DNA of 64,000 nt, taken from assembly GCA_017893485.1 (NCBI GenBank), contig CM030366.1, forward strand, positions 104,195,796 through 104,259,795. The letters are read 5' to 3'. How positions within the stretch are numbered: position 1 is the first letter of the stretch; every line of letters starts with the position of its first letter. Positions 26,101 through 31,690 of the stretch are shown in pieces. The position numbers and the translations under genes are program-made. Source of the stretch: Hemerocallis citrina (lineage: Eukaryota > Streptophyta > Magnoliopsida > Asparagales > Asphodelaceae). Below the pieces are notes generated by a model that saw only the letters and a program-made list of their open reading frames with translations, did not search any database and had not been told where the DNA came from.

Positions 26101-29100
26101 TGGAAATTTTCTAAAAGGAACATTTCTAACCCTACACCAAGCTTTCCATTCTTGTAAAATGCTTGGACTTAATGCAATGAAATGTACACAATGTCTAATT
26201 TTATGTATATATGGATCAGCTATTCTTAATGCATCTTGAACACATAAATTTATAATATGACATGCACATCTAACATGAAAAATATTGTCAGATGGAGGGT
26301 TTAATACAGATTTTAAAGTAGTAATTGCTACATTGTTGTTAGATGCATTATCAAAACTAATAGCCATAATTTTATCGCGAATATGGAAAACATCACAAAT
26401 TTCTATAATACGGTTTGCTATTTCAGCGCCACAATGGGGATACGGCAACGCCGCAAGTGATATGATTCTTTTTTGAAGAATCCAATCATTGTCGATCCAA
26501 TGACAGGTTATTCCCATCGTTGGAATATTGTTGACACCCGTCCAACAATCCGAAGTTAAACTAACCCTACAAGTTAAACTCCATAAAATTGCAATCAAAG
26601 CGTCCTTCATTTCCATGTACACTTTAAAACAATCCGATTTGCAAGTATTTCTCGGAATTCTTTTAAAATAAGGCCGTTTGATTAAAATTTTCCAAGTTCC
26701 TACTCTCGGGATAGGAAAATGGCAACTCATCCTTAATGACTAATCGGGCCATTTCCCGACGAACAAGTTCGGGATCATAAGGGTGGCTATCTACTTGACC
26801 GGTCCTAGGGTTGATTTTTTGTTGGCCTTGTATTTGATCAAGAAGTTCTTTATGATTATGTTGTATGTGCCTACTAATTGTACCGGTGTCGTTGCCCCTC
26901 TTGAATTTGTATGTTTTACTGCATGTTTTACACACTTTCAAACCTATACCCGGAGTATGTTCGTCCGGGATATACTCATAAAACTTATGCCAATCGCTAG
27001 TTTCTCCTCTACTTTTCCTACTACTACGGGGTTGTGTGGTTTCGGGTTGTTGTTGTTGTTCTTCTTCTTCTAATTGAATGTCACCTACAACATCCGTGTC
27101 GTGTGTACCCCATTGTTCCATAGTAGGATCAATGTAATCTTGGGCGGGCTCACTAGTTGGAACAATTGGTGGCCTACGTGAAGAGGAGGTATCTTGTCTC
27201 CTACGACCGCTACCGCGTGATCTAGACATAATGTGGTAATGTGCTAAAGTATGTAAAAAAAAATCTACAATGTAGGAGCGGTGAATTATACAAAAAAAAT
27301 CTAAAAAACAAGAGAGTTGAGATAGAGAAGTTCAAAAAACGAACAATAATTTTAACTACAACGCAAAAAAAATTTAACAAGAGAGATATTTTGATACTGT
27401 TCACCGTAGAATACGCGTATGTAAAAAAAACCGTGAAAATAAGAATATAATAGAAAAGATGGAGGTGCGCTTTGCCGATTCCGCAATTGAAGAGTTGAGA
27501 AGAGGTTGAAGTAGATTTGACGAGGGTTGAAGAGAGTTGAAGACGTTGAATTTTGTTTCCGATACGACCGAAATTTGATCGTGTATATGCCTCCTTGTAC
27601 AATTATTTGATGAATACTGCAATTGTTCAAAAATTCTTTAAAATGATGTATAATAGTAGAGAGAATAAGAGAGTGAGGTGTGATTTTTTTTGAGATTTTT
27701 GGGGGATATTTATAGGCTAAATAAGTGGGAAAAAAAAAACCCCAAACGGCTCTTAGAGCCGTTTACAACGGCTCTGTCCAGACCAGAGCGGCAGCTGAGC
27801 GCAGCAAACGGGATTTTCGACCGTTCGACCCGCGGGTCAACGGTCGACCCGTCACGGGTCGAACGTTCGACCCGTACGGGTCGAACGGGTCGAAAACCGC
27901 GGGTCGACCCGCGGGTTAAAGGGTCCAACTCGCGAATTGGGCCGGGTTCGTGGGCCGGGTTTCGCGAATTTAATTCGCGTAAATTGCGACCCGGGTCGAC
28001 CCGGTACTGTTCACCGGGTTCAACCCGAACCCGCGAAGCGATTAAACGGGCCGGGTTGGTGGGCCGGGTCGCGGGTGGGTCGCCGGTTGACCCGGCCCAG
28101 TTGCCATCCCTAGTGGATCATATTATAATATTTACAACGTAAATATTTAGACTTTAAGATGAGTTTTTTGGAGCTTACCATTTGGATAACTTTGAACAAA
28201 TCGATATATGCGATGTTGTTATAACTGGACCGGACCGGGCTCGACCGGAATCGGGGTATGTACCTGTCTGGTTTTGAATTTCGAATTGAGCGGGCATTAT
28301 GCTTAAAACCTTACTGACCCGCCGGGGTTCGATCGAACCGGCTGAAGCGGGTTCAGTTTGGACCGGTCAGTTCAGAAATCTTGTTTATATTTTGTAAAAA
28401 ATGTATGAGAATAGCTGGGATTCGAACCTGTCTCTTGAGAAGAATACTGAACCGACTGGCCATTTCTTTGGATATATGGCCGGTTCAGTTTTTACAACAT
28501 TGATATATGCATTTGACACTTTTATTTGTTGTACTTATTTGTTTAGTATGTATTGGCTTTCTTAGATATTATATTTATGTCTATACACTTGAAACTTGAT
28601 TTTTTAGACCTGCTATCCCGTATGCTAGTTTAACTAGTAAAAGTATGTATTGCTAGGGTTACAGATTAACATTCAGCACTTACCGTCGACTTTAGCCAGT
28701 TCATCTTATAGTTATTTGGATGCCATATTGATAGTGCCTTCTCTAAATTTTGTCTTCCTCCGCATCCTATCAAACATTATGGATGGATTTTTTTGGATGT
28801 AATATTGATGTAAGTAACATCAGCTTCCGTATGGTTATACTAGTTAATGCATTTACTTCAAAATTTATGGAAATGCAACATTTTGGTCTTATGAGTGGGT
28901 GAGTGGGGATCTTTTCATTGTGTATCTTGTTTTGCCTTAGGCTACACCATCTTAATCTGGTTAAACCTAGTTTAAGAATGGTTCATACAGATTTATGGAA
29001 ATGTAGAAATATTGGTCCTATGTGTGAATGAGCAGATCTTTTCTCGATGGGTGTGATTTTGACCTAGTTACATTATCTTGCTTGGTTATACTAAAAAATT

Positions 29101-29177
29101 TTGTGGAAATGCACATATATTGTTCAAGGGTGATTGGTGGAATCTTTTTGTGTTTAAGAATTTCAATTCTTTCTGAT

Positions 29178-29213
<36 letters not shown>

Positions 29214-30553
29214 CGCATGTAGTCATGCACAAAGTATATTTTGCTACAGAGACAGTGCCATTGTGTGTGTAGCTACTTTTTTTGATCTTATGATGGGATC
29301 ACAGGCCAGGTTATTATAAAAACTCGTGACAATGCAGGTATGAATATGAACTATTAGCAGCTGTCCAATCCAGACTTGCAGTTCATCCATTGACTTCTCC
29401 AGTTTTAGGAAATGACCATAAAGAATTCCGTGGGCGAGGACCACTGGTATGAAATTCTACCTGTGAGAGTTTTGACTTAAAAGTCAGTTGTTGATTCATC
29501 ATCTGAAATTTAACTAGCACTAAATAAAATTGTAAATCAGTGTTCGACTTCAGATATAATTATGTGCTTTGTTTGTGTCGTTTTAGTTGATCACCCTTCA
29601 TTTTTCCTGAAATATGATACACAAAAATAGCACATTGGTTCAAAATTTGTGTTGTGGCATGTTATTAATTGTTGAGATCTTTTGTGTTGATGCATCCATA
29701 TTGTTATTGTAATAATATTATCTGAAGTTGGAGTTTGCACAGCTATAATACTCTACAATGACTACTGCAACGGATACTCTCTTCCAATTCTTTAGCATTA
29801 GATTCATGGATCCCTTTTTTCCATTACTTTAGTTAACATCTTTTTTAATTTGACATCATATCAAATCAGTTTCTAATAATATAATCTCGTACCGGACTAA
29901 CCCTTGTCCTTTTAGCTTCATTAACCAGGATCCCGTCCCTGCTAGCGGGTGCATGCACTCATTGGTCTTCATATTACTTTTCTGTGATTTGTCAATTGCT
30001 TCTCCATAATGTCAATTGCTTCTCCATAATTCCATCCTCATCCTCATCCTCATTCTTTTGTATTACTCATGCCTTATTGGATATTTAGCAACCTGCCACG
30101 CCTGCCATTGTGTATCTGAGATGTAATTTTAAGGACTTGTTCTGACACATCTTTAATATTACAAATTACCCTATTCAATTTTTTTTTTTAAAATTAGTAT
30201 TTTACACAGTTATCATGAAGAAAGTCTGATCTAACCGTTTGTTAGTATTTTTTTGTTGGTATTTTATTAGTATTTAATTAATTGTTCTTGCTGCTTTCCG
30301 TAAAGGAAAAAAAACATTCTTGCTAACATGGATACGTTATGTAATGCAGGTGGGACCTGCCATGCTCGATGGAAATTTGCTCGCGCAATTCTTGGAGCTA
30401 ACAGGCATCCAGCAAGAAGCTGTGCTGGCATCACCATCCAACCTTCAGAGCTCAGGGGCGGCAAAGTTGGATTCAGACCAGACTTCATACCCTACTTTGT
30501 CTGCAACTGAGGTTGTTAGTGTTCTTGAAAGAGTTCATTATGCCCTTAATTAA
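2..30553 (+). CDS. CPSF-A/RSE1-like protein gene, 3' part (nine exons), ortholog of Arabidopsis At3g11960
   Basis: The nine segments 2-1168, 3574-3881, 5996-6314, 6747-6902, 7006-7147, 19913-19989, 23273-23412, 29338-29446 and 30350-30553 join to 2622 nt with no stop until the last codon; each boundary has a GT donor and AG acceptor and the phases agree. The protein (873 aa here, N-terminus outside the window) matches my recollection of the C-terminal two thirds of Arabidopsis At3g11960, a large beta-propeller protein of the CPSF-A/SF3b130/DDB1 superfamily. Recognisable blocks are YQGITGTW, FVEETRVLSVGLSF, SNPCFL, GTHKPSVEVLSF, LSDRPWL, TRIAVGDCRDGILFYSYHE, AGTLLGS, VLGNDH and the terminal LERVHYALN. 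Members of this superfamily are propeller scaffolds in nuclear complexes (splicing, 3'-end processing, ubiquitin ligase); the precise role of this clade is not evident from sequence. Introns are 103 to 12765 nt long and hold most of the repeats listed below. Copy number matters because one exon recurs at 61331. Confidence 0.93.
1880..2913. repeat. Two direct copies of a diverged repeat (about 1880-2110 and 2735-2913)
   Basis: Both copies share GATTGGTTGGCC, a GGATTGCTC block, GGCATATTTTGT and CCCCATAT.TTCTCATAA in the same order, with small indels. No terminal repeats or target duplication could be fixed, so the family is unknown. Confidence 0.65.
2363..2464. repeat. Tandem duplication, 51 bp x 2
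   Basis: The unit beginning TTGAAAATTGTTGGTTATG occurs at 2363 and 2414, nearly identical. A diverged relative of this block (aattgttggttttgta...) is seen around 17138 in another intron, so the duplication lies inside a dispersed repeat. Confidence 0.85.
3574..3881 (+). CDS. CPSF-A-like gene, exon b
   Basis: Acceptor ttgcag, then VEMVPTKRLNVQKF, TPRKVLYHHDSKTLLVMR and the PSGEAE block; the donor is at 3882. The exon ends with two bases of a split codon (ag), completed by the first base of the next exon. Confidence 0.92.
4666..4715. repeat. (TA)n microsatellite
   Basis: Perfect TA dinucleotides before M1. Equivalent tracts at 4927-4966, 5371-5419, 5625-5648 and 5857-5893 separate or follow the fold-back elements in this intron. 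Confidence 0.95.
4716..4926. mobile_element. Fold-back MITE M1 between (TA)n tracts
   Basis: Bounded by (TA)n at 4666-4715 and 4927-4966. The ends are inverted: CTTCTTCCGTTGCAAACGC on the left against GCGTTTGCAATGGAAGA on the right. Inside are three hairpins built on ACCCGTCAT...ATGACGGGT. No ORF. It resembles MITEs known to insert into TA microsatellites (rice Micron type); the family assignment is inference. Confidence 0.7.
4967..5370. mobile_element. Fold-back MITE M2 between (TA)n tracts
   Basis: Starts GGGAAAGCTTCGGTTGTGCAC and ends with its inverse GTGCACAACCGAAGCTTTCC; the two arms, each about 150 nt, pair almost throughout. Flanked by (TA)n at 4927-4966 and 5371-5419. The left arm contains an internal direct duplication of the CTTCGGTTGTGCACTCCTC block. 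The same family recurs at 10682-11063. Confidence 0.8.
5420..5624. mobile_element. Fold-back MITE M3 between (TA)n tracts
   Basis: The core TTCATATCGATGATCC-like block and the CCCTTCCGTTGTG/CACAACGGAAGGG ends are inverted. It shares the TTTACATATTTAGACTAAT arm with M2, so it is a shortened or rearranged relative. It lies between (TA)n at 5371-5419 and 5625-5648. Confidence 0.65.
5649..5824. mobile_element. Fold-back MITE M4 between (TA)n and (CT)n tracts
   Basis: Same family as M1: CTTCCATTGCAGACGCAAA at the left and TTTGCGTTTGCAATGGAAG at the right, with two hairpins around ACCCGTC.TTG.CAATGACGGG. It is followed directly by (CT)n 5825-5856 and (TA)n 5857-5893. Confidence 0.7.
5996..6314 (+). 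CDS. CPSF-A-like gene, exon c
   Basis: Starts with the base that completes a serine codon (ag|c), then AKGRLIVLSLDSAQ; includes GYATEQLSSSSLCSSPDE and ICPYLDRYFLASAGN. The donor is a consensus gtaagt at 6315. Confidence 0.92.
6747..6902 (+). CDS. CPSF-A-like gene, exon d
   Basis: Acceptor aatcag at 6741-6746. Encodes VNIFRFMNDNPQRLKK and TRIAVGDCRDGILFYSYHE, one of the best conserved strands of the CPSF-A domain. The donor gtttat is at 6903. The intron before it is 432 nt without recognised content. Confidence 0.93.
7006..7147 (+). CDS. CPSF-A-like gene, exon e
   Basis: Acceptor tttag at 7001-7005 after a 103-nt intron. Encodes DLRKLEQVYSDPVQRLVADC and VVSDRKGNISVLSC. It ends in phase 1 (g), which needs the exon at 19913 to complete a glycine codon. 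Confidence 0.92.
7480..7835. repeat. Direct repeat, unit about 200 bp x 2
   Basis: Copies at about 7480-7635 and 7679-7835 share CTCCATATTACT, GAGTCCGAACC, CTTATGACTTCAATGA, ATTACTTAGAAGA and GAACGAC in the same order. They differ by about one base in eight and by a few short indels. Origin unknown. Confidence 0.8.
7846..8650. mobile_element. Non-autonomous element, TIR GTTAAAATC, copy 1
   Basis: The left end CTGTTAAAATCGGTTTTTGG and the right end ...GATTTTAACTG are inverted. Both sub-ends carry many ATTAATCGG/CCGATTAAT blocks. It holds a (TA)n tract at 7941-7979. No clear target duplication is left. A second copy sits inside Gypsy A at 10480-11618, which confirms it as a mobile unit. Superfamily uncertain, possibly hAT-like. 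Confidence 0.65.
8670..9533 (+). repeat. Gypsy A 5' LTR (start approximate)
   Basis: The last 165 nt (about 9366-9533) match the remnant at 16341-16500: TTCAAAC.AGTCA.ATTCA, CATCGGCGAAAACTAAAA and TTTGCTCCCACACA. Just after it, GATTGACGCTGTCTGTGGGA corresponds to the primer-binding region of Gypsy B (GATTGGCGCCGTCTGTGGG), which sets the LTR end at 9533. The left border is not visible and is an estimate. Confidence 0.6.
10480..11618. mobile_element. Non-autonomous element, TIR GTTAAAATC, copy 2, inserted in Gypsy A gag
   Basis: It begins AGAGTTAAAATCGG and ends GATTTTAACTGCTTAG. The gag codons ACC CTC AT|G ATG ATC CAC resume exactly after removing it, and the 5-bp ctcat (10475-10479 and 11619-11623) is duplicated. 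It holds (TG)n at 10564-10595, (TA)n and the fold-back M5, so at least three insertion layers are stacked here. It shares its terminal 40 nt and the ATTAATCGG blocks with copy 1. Confidence 0.75.
10682..11063. mobile_element. Fold-back MITE M5 between (TA)n tracts
   Basis: Same family as M2: GGGAAAGCTTCGGTTGAGCAC at the left, its inverse ending AACCGAAGCTTTCCC at the right, and a TTCATATCGAAAATCCGAAC arm. (TA)n at 10643-10681 and 11064-11096 flank it. Confidence 0.8.
12590..12929 (+). pseudogene. Gypsy A protease fragment
   Basis: Open stretch with VYNDRSVNILFLDIFEGFKL, YTLHGFSEAPVQIEGIVTLDV and YNTIFGCPGLTVLHAV; it aligns block by block with the protease of Gypsy B (VDNGSSVNILFLDAFKGL). The active-site DNGSS is degraded to NDRSV. 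It is cut at 12937 by a hAT MITE. Confidence 0.8.
12938..13495. mobile_element. hAT-type MITE (558 bp) inside Gypsy A, TSD gcagtagg
   Basis: Flanked by an exact 8-bp duplication gcagtagg (12930-12937 and 13496-13503). Ends are CAAGGTTTTAAATCTCGG and the inverse of CACTGTTTTAAATTTCGG. An 8-bp TSD with CA...TG-like ends fits the hAT superfamily. No coding capacity. A 617-bp relative is at 18523. Confidence 0.88.
13640..14600 (+). pseudogene. Gypsy A reverse transcriptase fragment
   Basis: In shifting frames: QKHCKFAIDRQEAVKEEV, ARFIQEVSYPEWLANVVTVKK, a LIDATSGHELLSF-like stretch around 14065, and YLDDMLVK (14287-14310) as a damaged YVDDM catalytic box. The conserved glutamine in ARFIQEV is informative because the same position is a TAG stop in Gypsy B. 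Confidence 0.8.
14640..15390 (+). pseudogene. Gypsy A RNase H fragment
   Basis: Contains SDQTLSVVLIREEDGT, LMKWSIELSQYDITYRPR, AIKAQALAEFI, NKKAKYEALIAKHLL and FNDSQLVVNQIRGEYEAKD. The catalytic-box VDGSS and NEAEYEAL of the family are altered (VDESF, NKKAKYEAL). A frameshift breaks the 3' end near 15305. Confidence 0.8.
15548..15778. repeat. Inverted duplication inside Gypsy A (RNase H-integrase linker)
   Basis: About 100 nt at 15548-15650 reappear in reverse orientation at 15678-15778; both encode NGRPYLRCLS-type sequence, one on each strand, diverged from each other. On the - strand the neighbouring block DFLDKRVLPSDPKEAR, which normally precedes it, lies after it, so the event was more than a simple fold-back. 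Confidence 0.75.
15690..16290 (+). pseudogene. Gypsy A integrase fragment
   Basis: NGRPYLRCLSFEEADYSLKE, then MDLLGHF-type (15975), EPLATFAEHEVQQFFCKN, TTDSGTQFAGKGFRKFC with the second catalytic aspartate, and a damaged SHPLTNCQDNNAN where the family has SHPQSNGQAENAN, so the catalytic glutamate is lost. Confidence 0.8.
16341..16500 (+). repeat. Gypsy A 3' LTR remnant
   Basis: Aligns with 9366-9533 over about 155 nt (CATCGGCGAAAACTAAAA, TTCACATCATCTGTTTGCTC). The 5' part of the LTR is missing, which implies a deletion joining integrase to the LTR interior. Confidence 0.75.
16501..18435. other. Intron stretch with diverged repeats, no gene seen
   Basis: A diverged copy of the 2100-2560 repeat family (acgagaca, aattgttggttttgta) lies at about 16840-17180. 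A purine run followed by a G-rich tract lies at 17367-17418. The remainder, including 17420-18435, shows no ORF or repeat I can name. Confidence 0.6.
17386..17417. repeat. Poly-G tract
   Basis: About 30 bases almost entirely G, preceded by GA-rich sequence (17367-17385). It is a likely length-variable and sequencing-sensitive site. Confidence 0.85.
18470..19215 (+). mobile_element. tRNA-derived SINE-like head, split by a hAT MITE
   Basis: TAGCCTAGTGGTAG at 18489-18502 matches a pol III A box and GGTTCGATTCTC (about 19188-19199) a B box. Between them TAGTCTTTCACATGGT.TTAGAGC occurs twice, so the head is internally duplicated. The hAT MITE at 18523-19139 interrupts it and duplicated attagagc. 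The B-box half recurs at 60568-60640 in the duplicated segment. tRNA-like folding was not tested. Confidence 0.65.
18523..19139. mobile_element. hAT-type MITE (617 bp), TSD attagagc
   Basis: Exact 8-bp duplication attagagc at 18515-18522 and 19140-19147. Ends TGAGGTTTTAAATCTTGG and GTAAAACAGTG; closely related to the element at 12938-13495 throughout (AAATATTATATGT, CATTTATCATATAAAA). Its last 11 bases are also the first 11 bases of the duplicated segment at 60557. Confidence 0.88.
19913..19989 (+). CDS. CPSF-A-like gene, exon f (77 nt)
   Basis: Acceptor ctgctag; the first two bases complete GG|T after exon e, giving GTESPEKNLTLNCSFYLGE and MSIQK, which fits the family sequence around NLTLNCSYYMGE. 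It ends with a full codon before gtagtg. The exon is isolated between introns of 12765 and 3283 nt and is present identically at 61331-61407. The upstream cttgcag at 19801-19807 is not used in this model because it brings no frame match. Confidence 0.9.
19990..23272 (+). other. Intron (3283 nt)
   Basis: 19990-20875 shows no feature. A 1344-bp hAT-type element follows. 22236-23272 shows no feature beyond a pyrimidine-rich acceptor region. The acceptor ag is at 23271-23272. Confidence 0.8.
20884..22227. mobile_element. hAT-type non-autonomous element (1344 bp), TSD gtgttatc
   Basis: Exact 8-bp duplication gtgttatc at 20876-20883 and 22228-22235. Ends CTATGAAGCCCGGATAC and the inverse of CTAGGAAGCACGGATAC. 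Both sub-ends carry repeated GGATACG/CGTATCC motifs (for example 20935-20975 and 22075-22195). No transposase; an open stretch on the - strand at 21786-22064 has low-complexity proline/serine content and is not convincing. The same insertion with the same TSD is in the second copy (62301-63670), so it predates the duplication. Confidence 0.88.
23273..23412 (+). CDS. CPSF-A-like gene, exon g
   Basis: GLFTYKLPVDDVMRNLNG, then SIVAGTLLGSVLILIPIT, matching the family block YKLPADDV...AGTLLGS. It ends with two bases of an arginine codon (cg|g) before gtatgg. Confidence 0.93.
23585..24323. mobile_element. PIF/Harbinger-type MITE (739 bp), TSD TAA
   Basis: Left end GAGCATCCACAGTCG, right end the inverse of GAGCATCCACAATGG, with TAA at 23582-23584 and 24324-24326. 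The interior repeats GGACGATACAAGTTGTCTCG-type units at least twice (23749-23770, 23786-23808, then a diverged one at 23837). AT-rich, no ORF. The three-base TWA duplication fits Harbinger elements. Confidence 0.8.
25174..26730 (-). CDS. hAT transposase, catalytic and C-terminal dimerisation part (frameshifted)
   Basis: 518-codon frame. RNase H-like fold motifs: LTSDCWTG (first aspartate), ISFDNASNN (second aspartate), and HVRCACHIINLCVQD, the CxxH motif of the hAT insertion domain. The C-terminal hAT dimerisation region ends SESAFSTSGRVLSDYRNRL with the conserved SxxAFS. The upstream 21 codons overlap the BED-containing frame, so the protein probably started at 27229 and is now broken once. 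No other lesion is visible, which suggests a young copy. Confidence 0.9.
   Translation of the reverse strand: MSCHFPIPRVGTWKILIKRPYFKRIPRNTCKSDCFKVYMEMKDALIAILWSLTCRVSLTSDCWTGVNNIPTMGITCHWIDNDWILQKRIISLAALPYPHCGAEIANRIIEICDVFHIRDKIMAISFDNASNNNVAITTLKSVLNPPSDNIFHVRCACHIINLCVQDALRIADPYIHKIRHCVHFIALSPSILQEWKAWCRVRNVPFRKFPKDVRHRWNSTFDLINVVTDYKAVVNDFCIAKNMHNFEMTPNDWFFAESLLKFLEPFKTATLKFSKTYESTSSSIFIELVSMMQIFNEMLNDAYISDIVIPAFQKILKYYFFPPMLICVATVMDPRIKLEGTKNLIEMFFGYLENNVELTTDCATFLVQFESTLNNLYDYYDRRFASSSTTSIVSSSSGSSKGKGKSRIGDKTFSLLEQIQSKKPRTNQPNKLNWYNQQDIEPTLSPLDILQWWKEHEHTFSILSIMAKDLLTPPVSTVVSESAFSTSGRVLSDYRNRLKPEALEMLVCTEDWLKAEDR
26663..27229 (-). CDS. hAT transposase, N-terminal part with BED zinc finger
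   Basis: 188-codon frame starting ATG at 27229. A basic start (MSRSRGSGRRRQD) is followed by an acidic/glutamine stretch, then a BED-type finger CKTCSKTYKFKRG..TISRHIQHNH with two cysteines and two histidines, then the family motif VIKDELPFS. The finger is expected to bind the element ends. The frame stops at QTALF; the next frame continues with the conserved PYFKRIPRN, so a single-base indel around 26680-26700 splits an otherwise complete transposase. Confidence 0.85.
   Translation of the reverse strand: MSRSRGSGRRRQDTSSSRRPPIVPTSEPAQDYIDPTMEQWGTHDTDVVGDIQLEEEEQQQQPETTQPRSSRKSRGETSDWHKFYEYIPDEHTPGIGLKVCKTCSKTYKFKRGNDTGTISRHIQHNHKELLDQIQGQQKINPRTGQVDSHPYDPELVRREMARLVIKDELPFSYPESRNLENFNQTALF
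28212..28501. mobile_element. MULE-type MITE (290 bp), TSD gatatatgc
   Basis: 9-bp duplication gatatatgc at 28203-28211 and 28502-28510. Ends GATGTTGTTATAACTGGACC and the inverse of AATGTTGTAAAAACTGAACC. A 9-bp TSD fits Mutator-like elements. The interior is rich in ACCGG/CCGGT. Confidence 0.75.
29338..29446 (+). CDS. CPSF-A-like gene, exon h
   Basis: Starts g (finishing cgg), then YEYELLAAVQSRLAVHPL and SPVLGNDHKEFRGRGPL, the conserved end of the CPSF-A domain. Phase 0 at the donor gtatga. Confidence 0.93.
29447..30349 (+). other. Intron (903 nt)
   Basis: No repeat or ORF worth noting except a short tandem GTCAATTGCTTCTCCATAA duplication (29991-30028). The acceptor atgcag is at 30344-30349. 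Confidence 0.8.
30350..30553 (+). CDS. CPSF-A-like gene, last exon
   Basis: VGPAMLDGNLLAQFLELTGI, then EVVSVLERVHYALN and stop TAA at 30551-30553. The ending LERVHYALN is the same as the C-terminus I know from the family. The exon carries the acidic/serine-rich tail (SSGAAKLDSDQTS). Confidence 0.94.
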   Translation: MGPAMLDGNLLAQFLELTGIQQEAVLASPSNLQSSGAAKLDSDQTSYPTLSATEVVSVLERVHYALN

Positions 30554-31690
30554 TACAAGAATTTCTGCTTTATCTCGCTGCATGTCAGTTGAAAAGGAAG
30601 AAAAGTCAGCTTTACATGCAAGCTCAAGTTAACCTGCATGTATCTGTACAAGAGTCGTCCTTACGAAACAGATGAGAGAGATTTGATTGATCATGTTAAA
30701 ATGTATCTAAGCTTTCTCATCATTTCTTATGCTTGTAAAATTGTTTAAACTATTCACTAGTAAAACATCTACTTGTCAACATGTTTTGAGATAAACATTA
30801 TCTTTATTGCGCTATATTTGGTATTTACTATGTTGCTGTGAAATAATTTCAAATCGTGAAGGTTCACCGGTGCCCCTTTCATAGATGTGGAAAGCATTAA
30901 TTATTTGTATTCATGGAACCCTTTGTAGAACTGACGGATGCTTGGGGCAACTGATAGATGAAGAGAATGCAAAATGTTTAAATTAAATGCACTTGTGATG
31001 AAAAGTCCAATTATACTGTATCCATATTTAAAGCTTCAAGACCCTCTCTTTTACTTGCCTGATTTGGTCACTTACAATGCCTCGCCTGCACAGCTTTCCC
31101 GTTAGTCTTTTTTTTTTTTTGTTTTGTTTCTTGCTGCCTGCGTTGATGTGAATGCCTTTTGCACTTGATTTTTATCTGAATGCATTTGGTCCACATTCAT
31201 TTTTTATGTCGTAGGAATCATTTTCTTTTCTCACGTTATAAAGATAAAGATGACATTATATTATCTCCTTGGATCAAGCTTTCCCTAACTTATTGCTCTT
31301 GCTTTGTGTTGTTTCTATTCCACAATCAAATGATTCAAGCAGCATGGTGTTGGTTAGGGAAGTAATTTAAACCTAAATAATTGAGAAGGTAGTTGAATTG
31401 GGCTTCGACTACCTTATTACCTCAGAGACGGGTGTAAGTGGCAATCGAGGATGAGCTTCACAATTTGAAGGAGGGAGCTCTTCCCCGTAACAAGCTGTTG
31501 TGAAGGTACACCACTGTGCAACAGGACATAAGCAAGTCGATACCCTTGCTTGCCTCACTTCAAGAAGCTCTTAAGCAAAAGTTTGATATCCTTCATGAAA
31601 GCCAAAGTTACATATCCTCAAGAAATAAACTGGTGTCAGCGGTGGCATCAAGGATGAGCTTCAAAATTTGGAAAAACGGTCATCCAGATG
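30554..31690 (+). other. 3' UTR and downstream intergenic DNA
   Basis: The 3' UTR must start at 30554; its end is not visible. A stretch at 31516-31690 is open for 63 codons (LASLQEALKQKFDILHE) but has no recognised homolog. It carries a direct repeat of GAGGATGAGCTTCACAATTT-type sequence at about 31447 and 31648. Confidence 0.55.

Larger units (their letters stand above)
24369..28112 (-). mobile_element. hAT element (3744 bp) with transposase, TSD gtggatca
   Basis: Exact 8-bp duplication gtggatca at 24361-24368 and 28113-28120. Ends TGGGGGTGGCGAACGGG and the inverse of TAGGGATGGCAACTGGGCC. Both sub-ends are GC-rich (24369-24570 and 27815-28112) with repeated GGGCCGGG and GGGTCGACCC motifs, as in hAT elements whose transposase binds subterminal repeats. 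The transposase gene lies on the - strand between them in two overlapping open frames. Confidence 0.92.
23413..29337 (+). other. Intron (5925 nt) with four transposon-derived features
   Basis: Contains a Harbinger-type MITE, an autonomous-type hAT element, a MULE-type MITE and a (CT)n tract at 29183-29210. The interval 28511-29182 shows no feature. Confidence 0.85.

Noticed and set aside
27690..28142. 150-codon + strand frame rich in Arg/Gly/Ser
   Set aside because: It is the GC-rich subterminal repeat of the hAT element, which stays open by composition.
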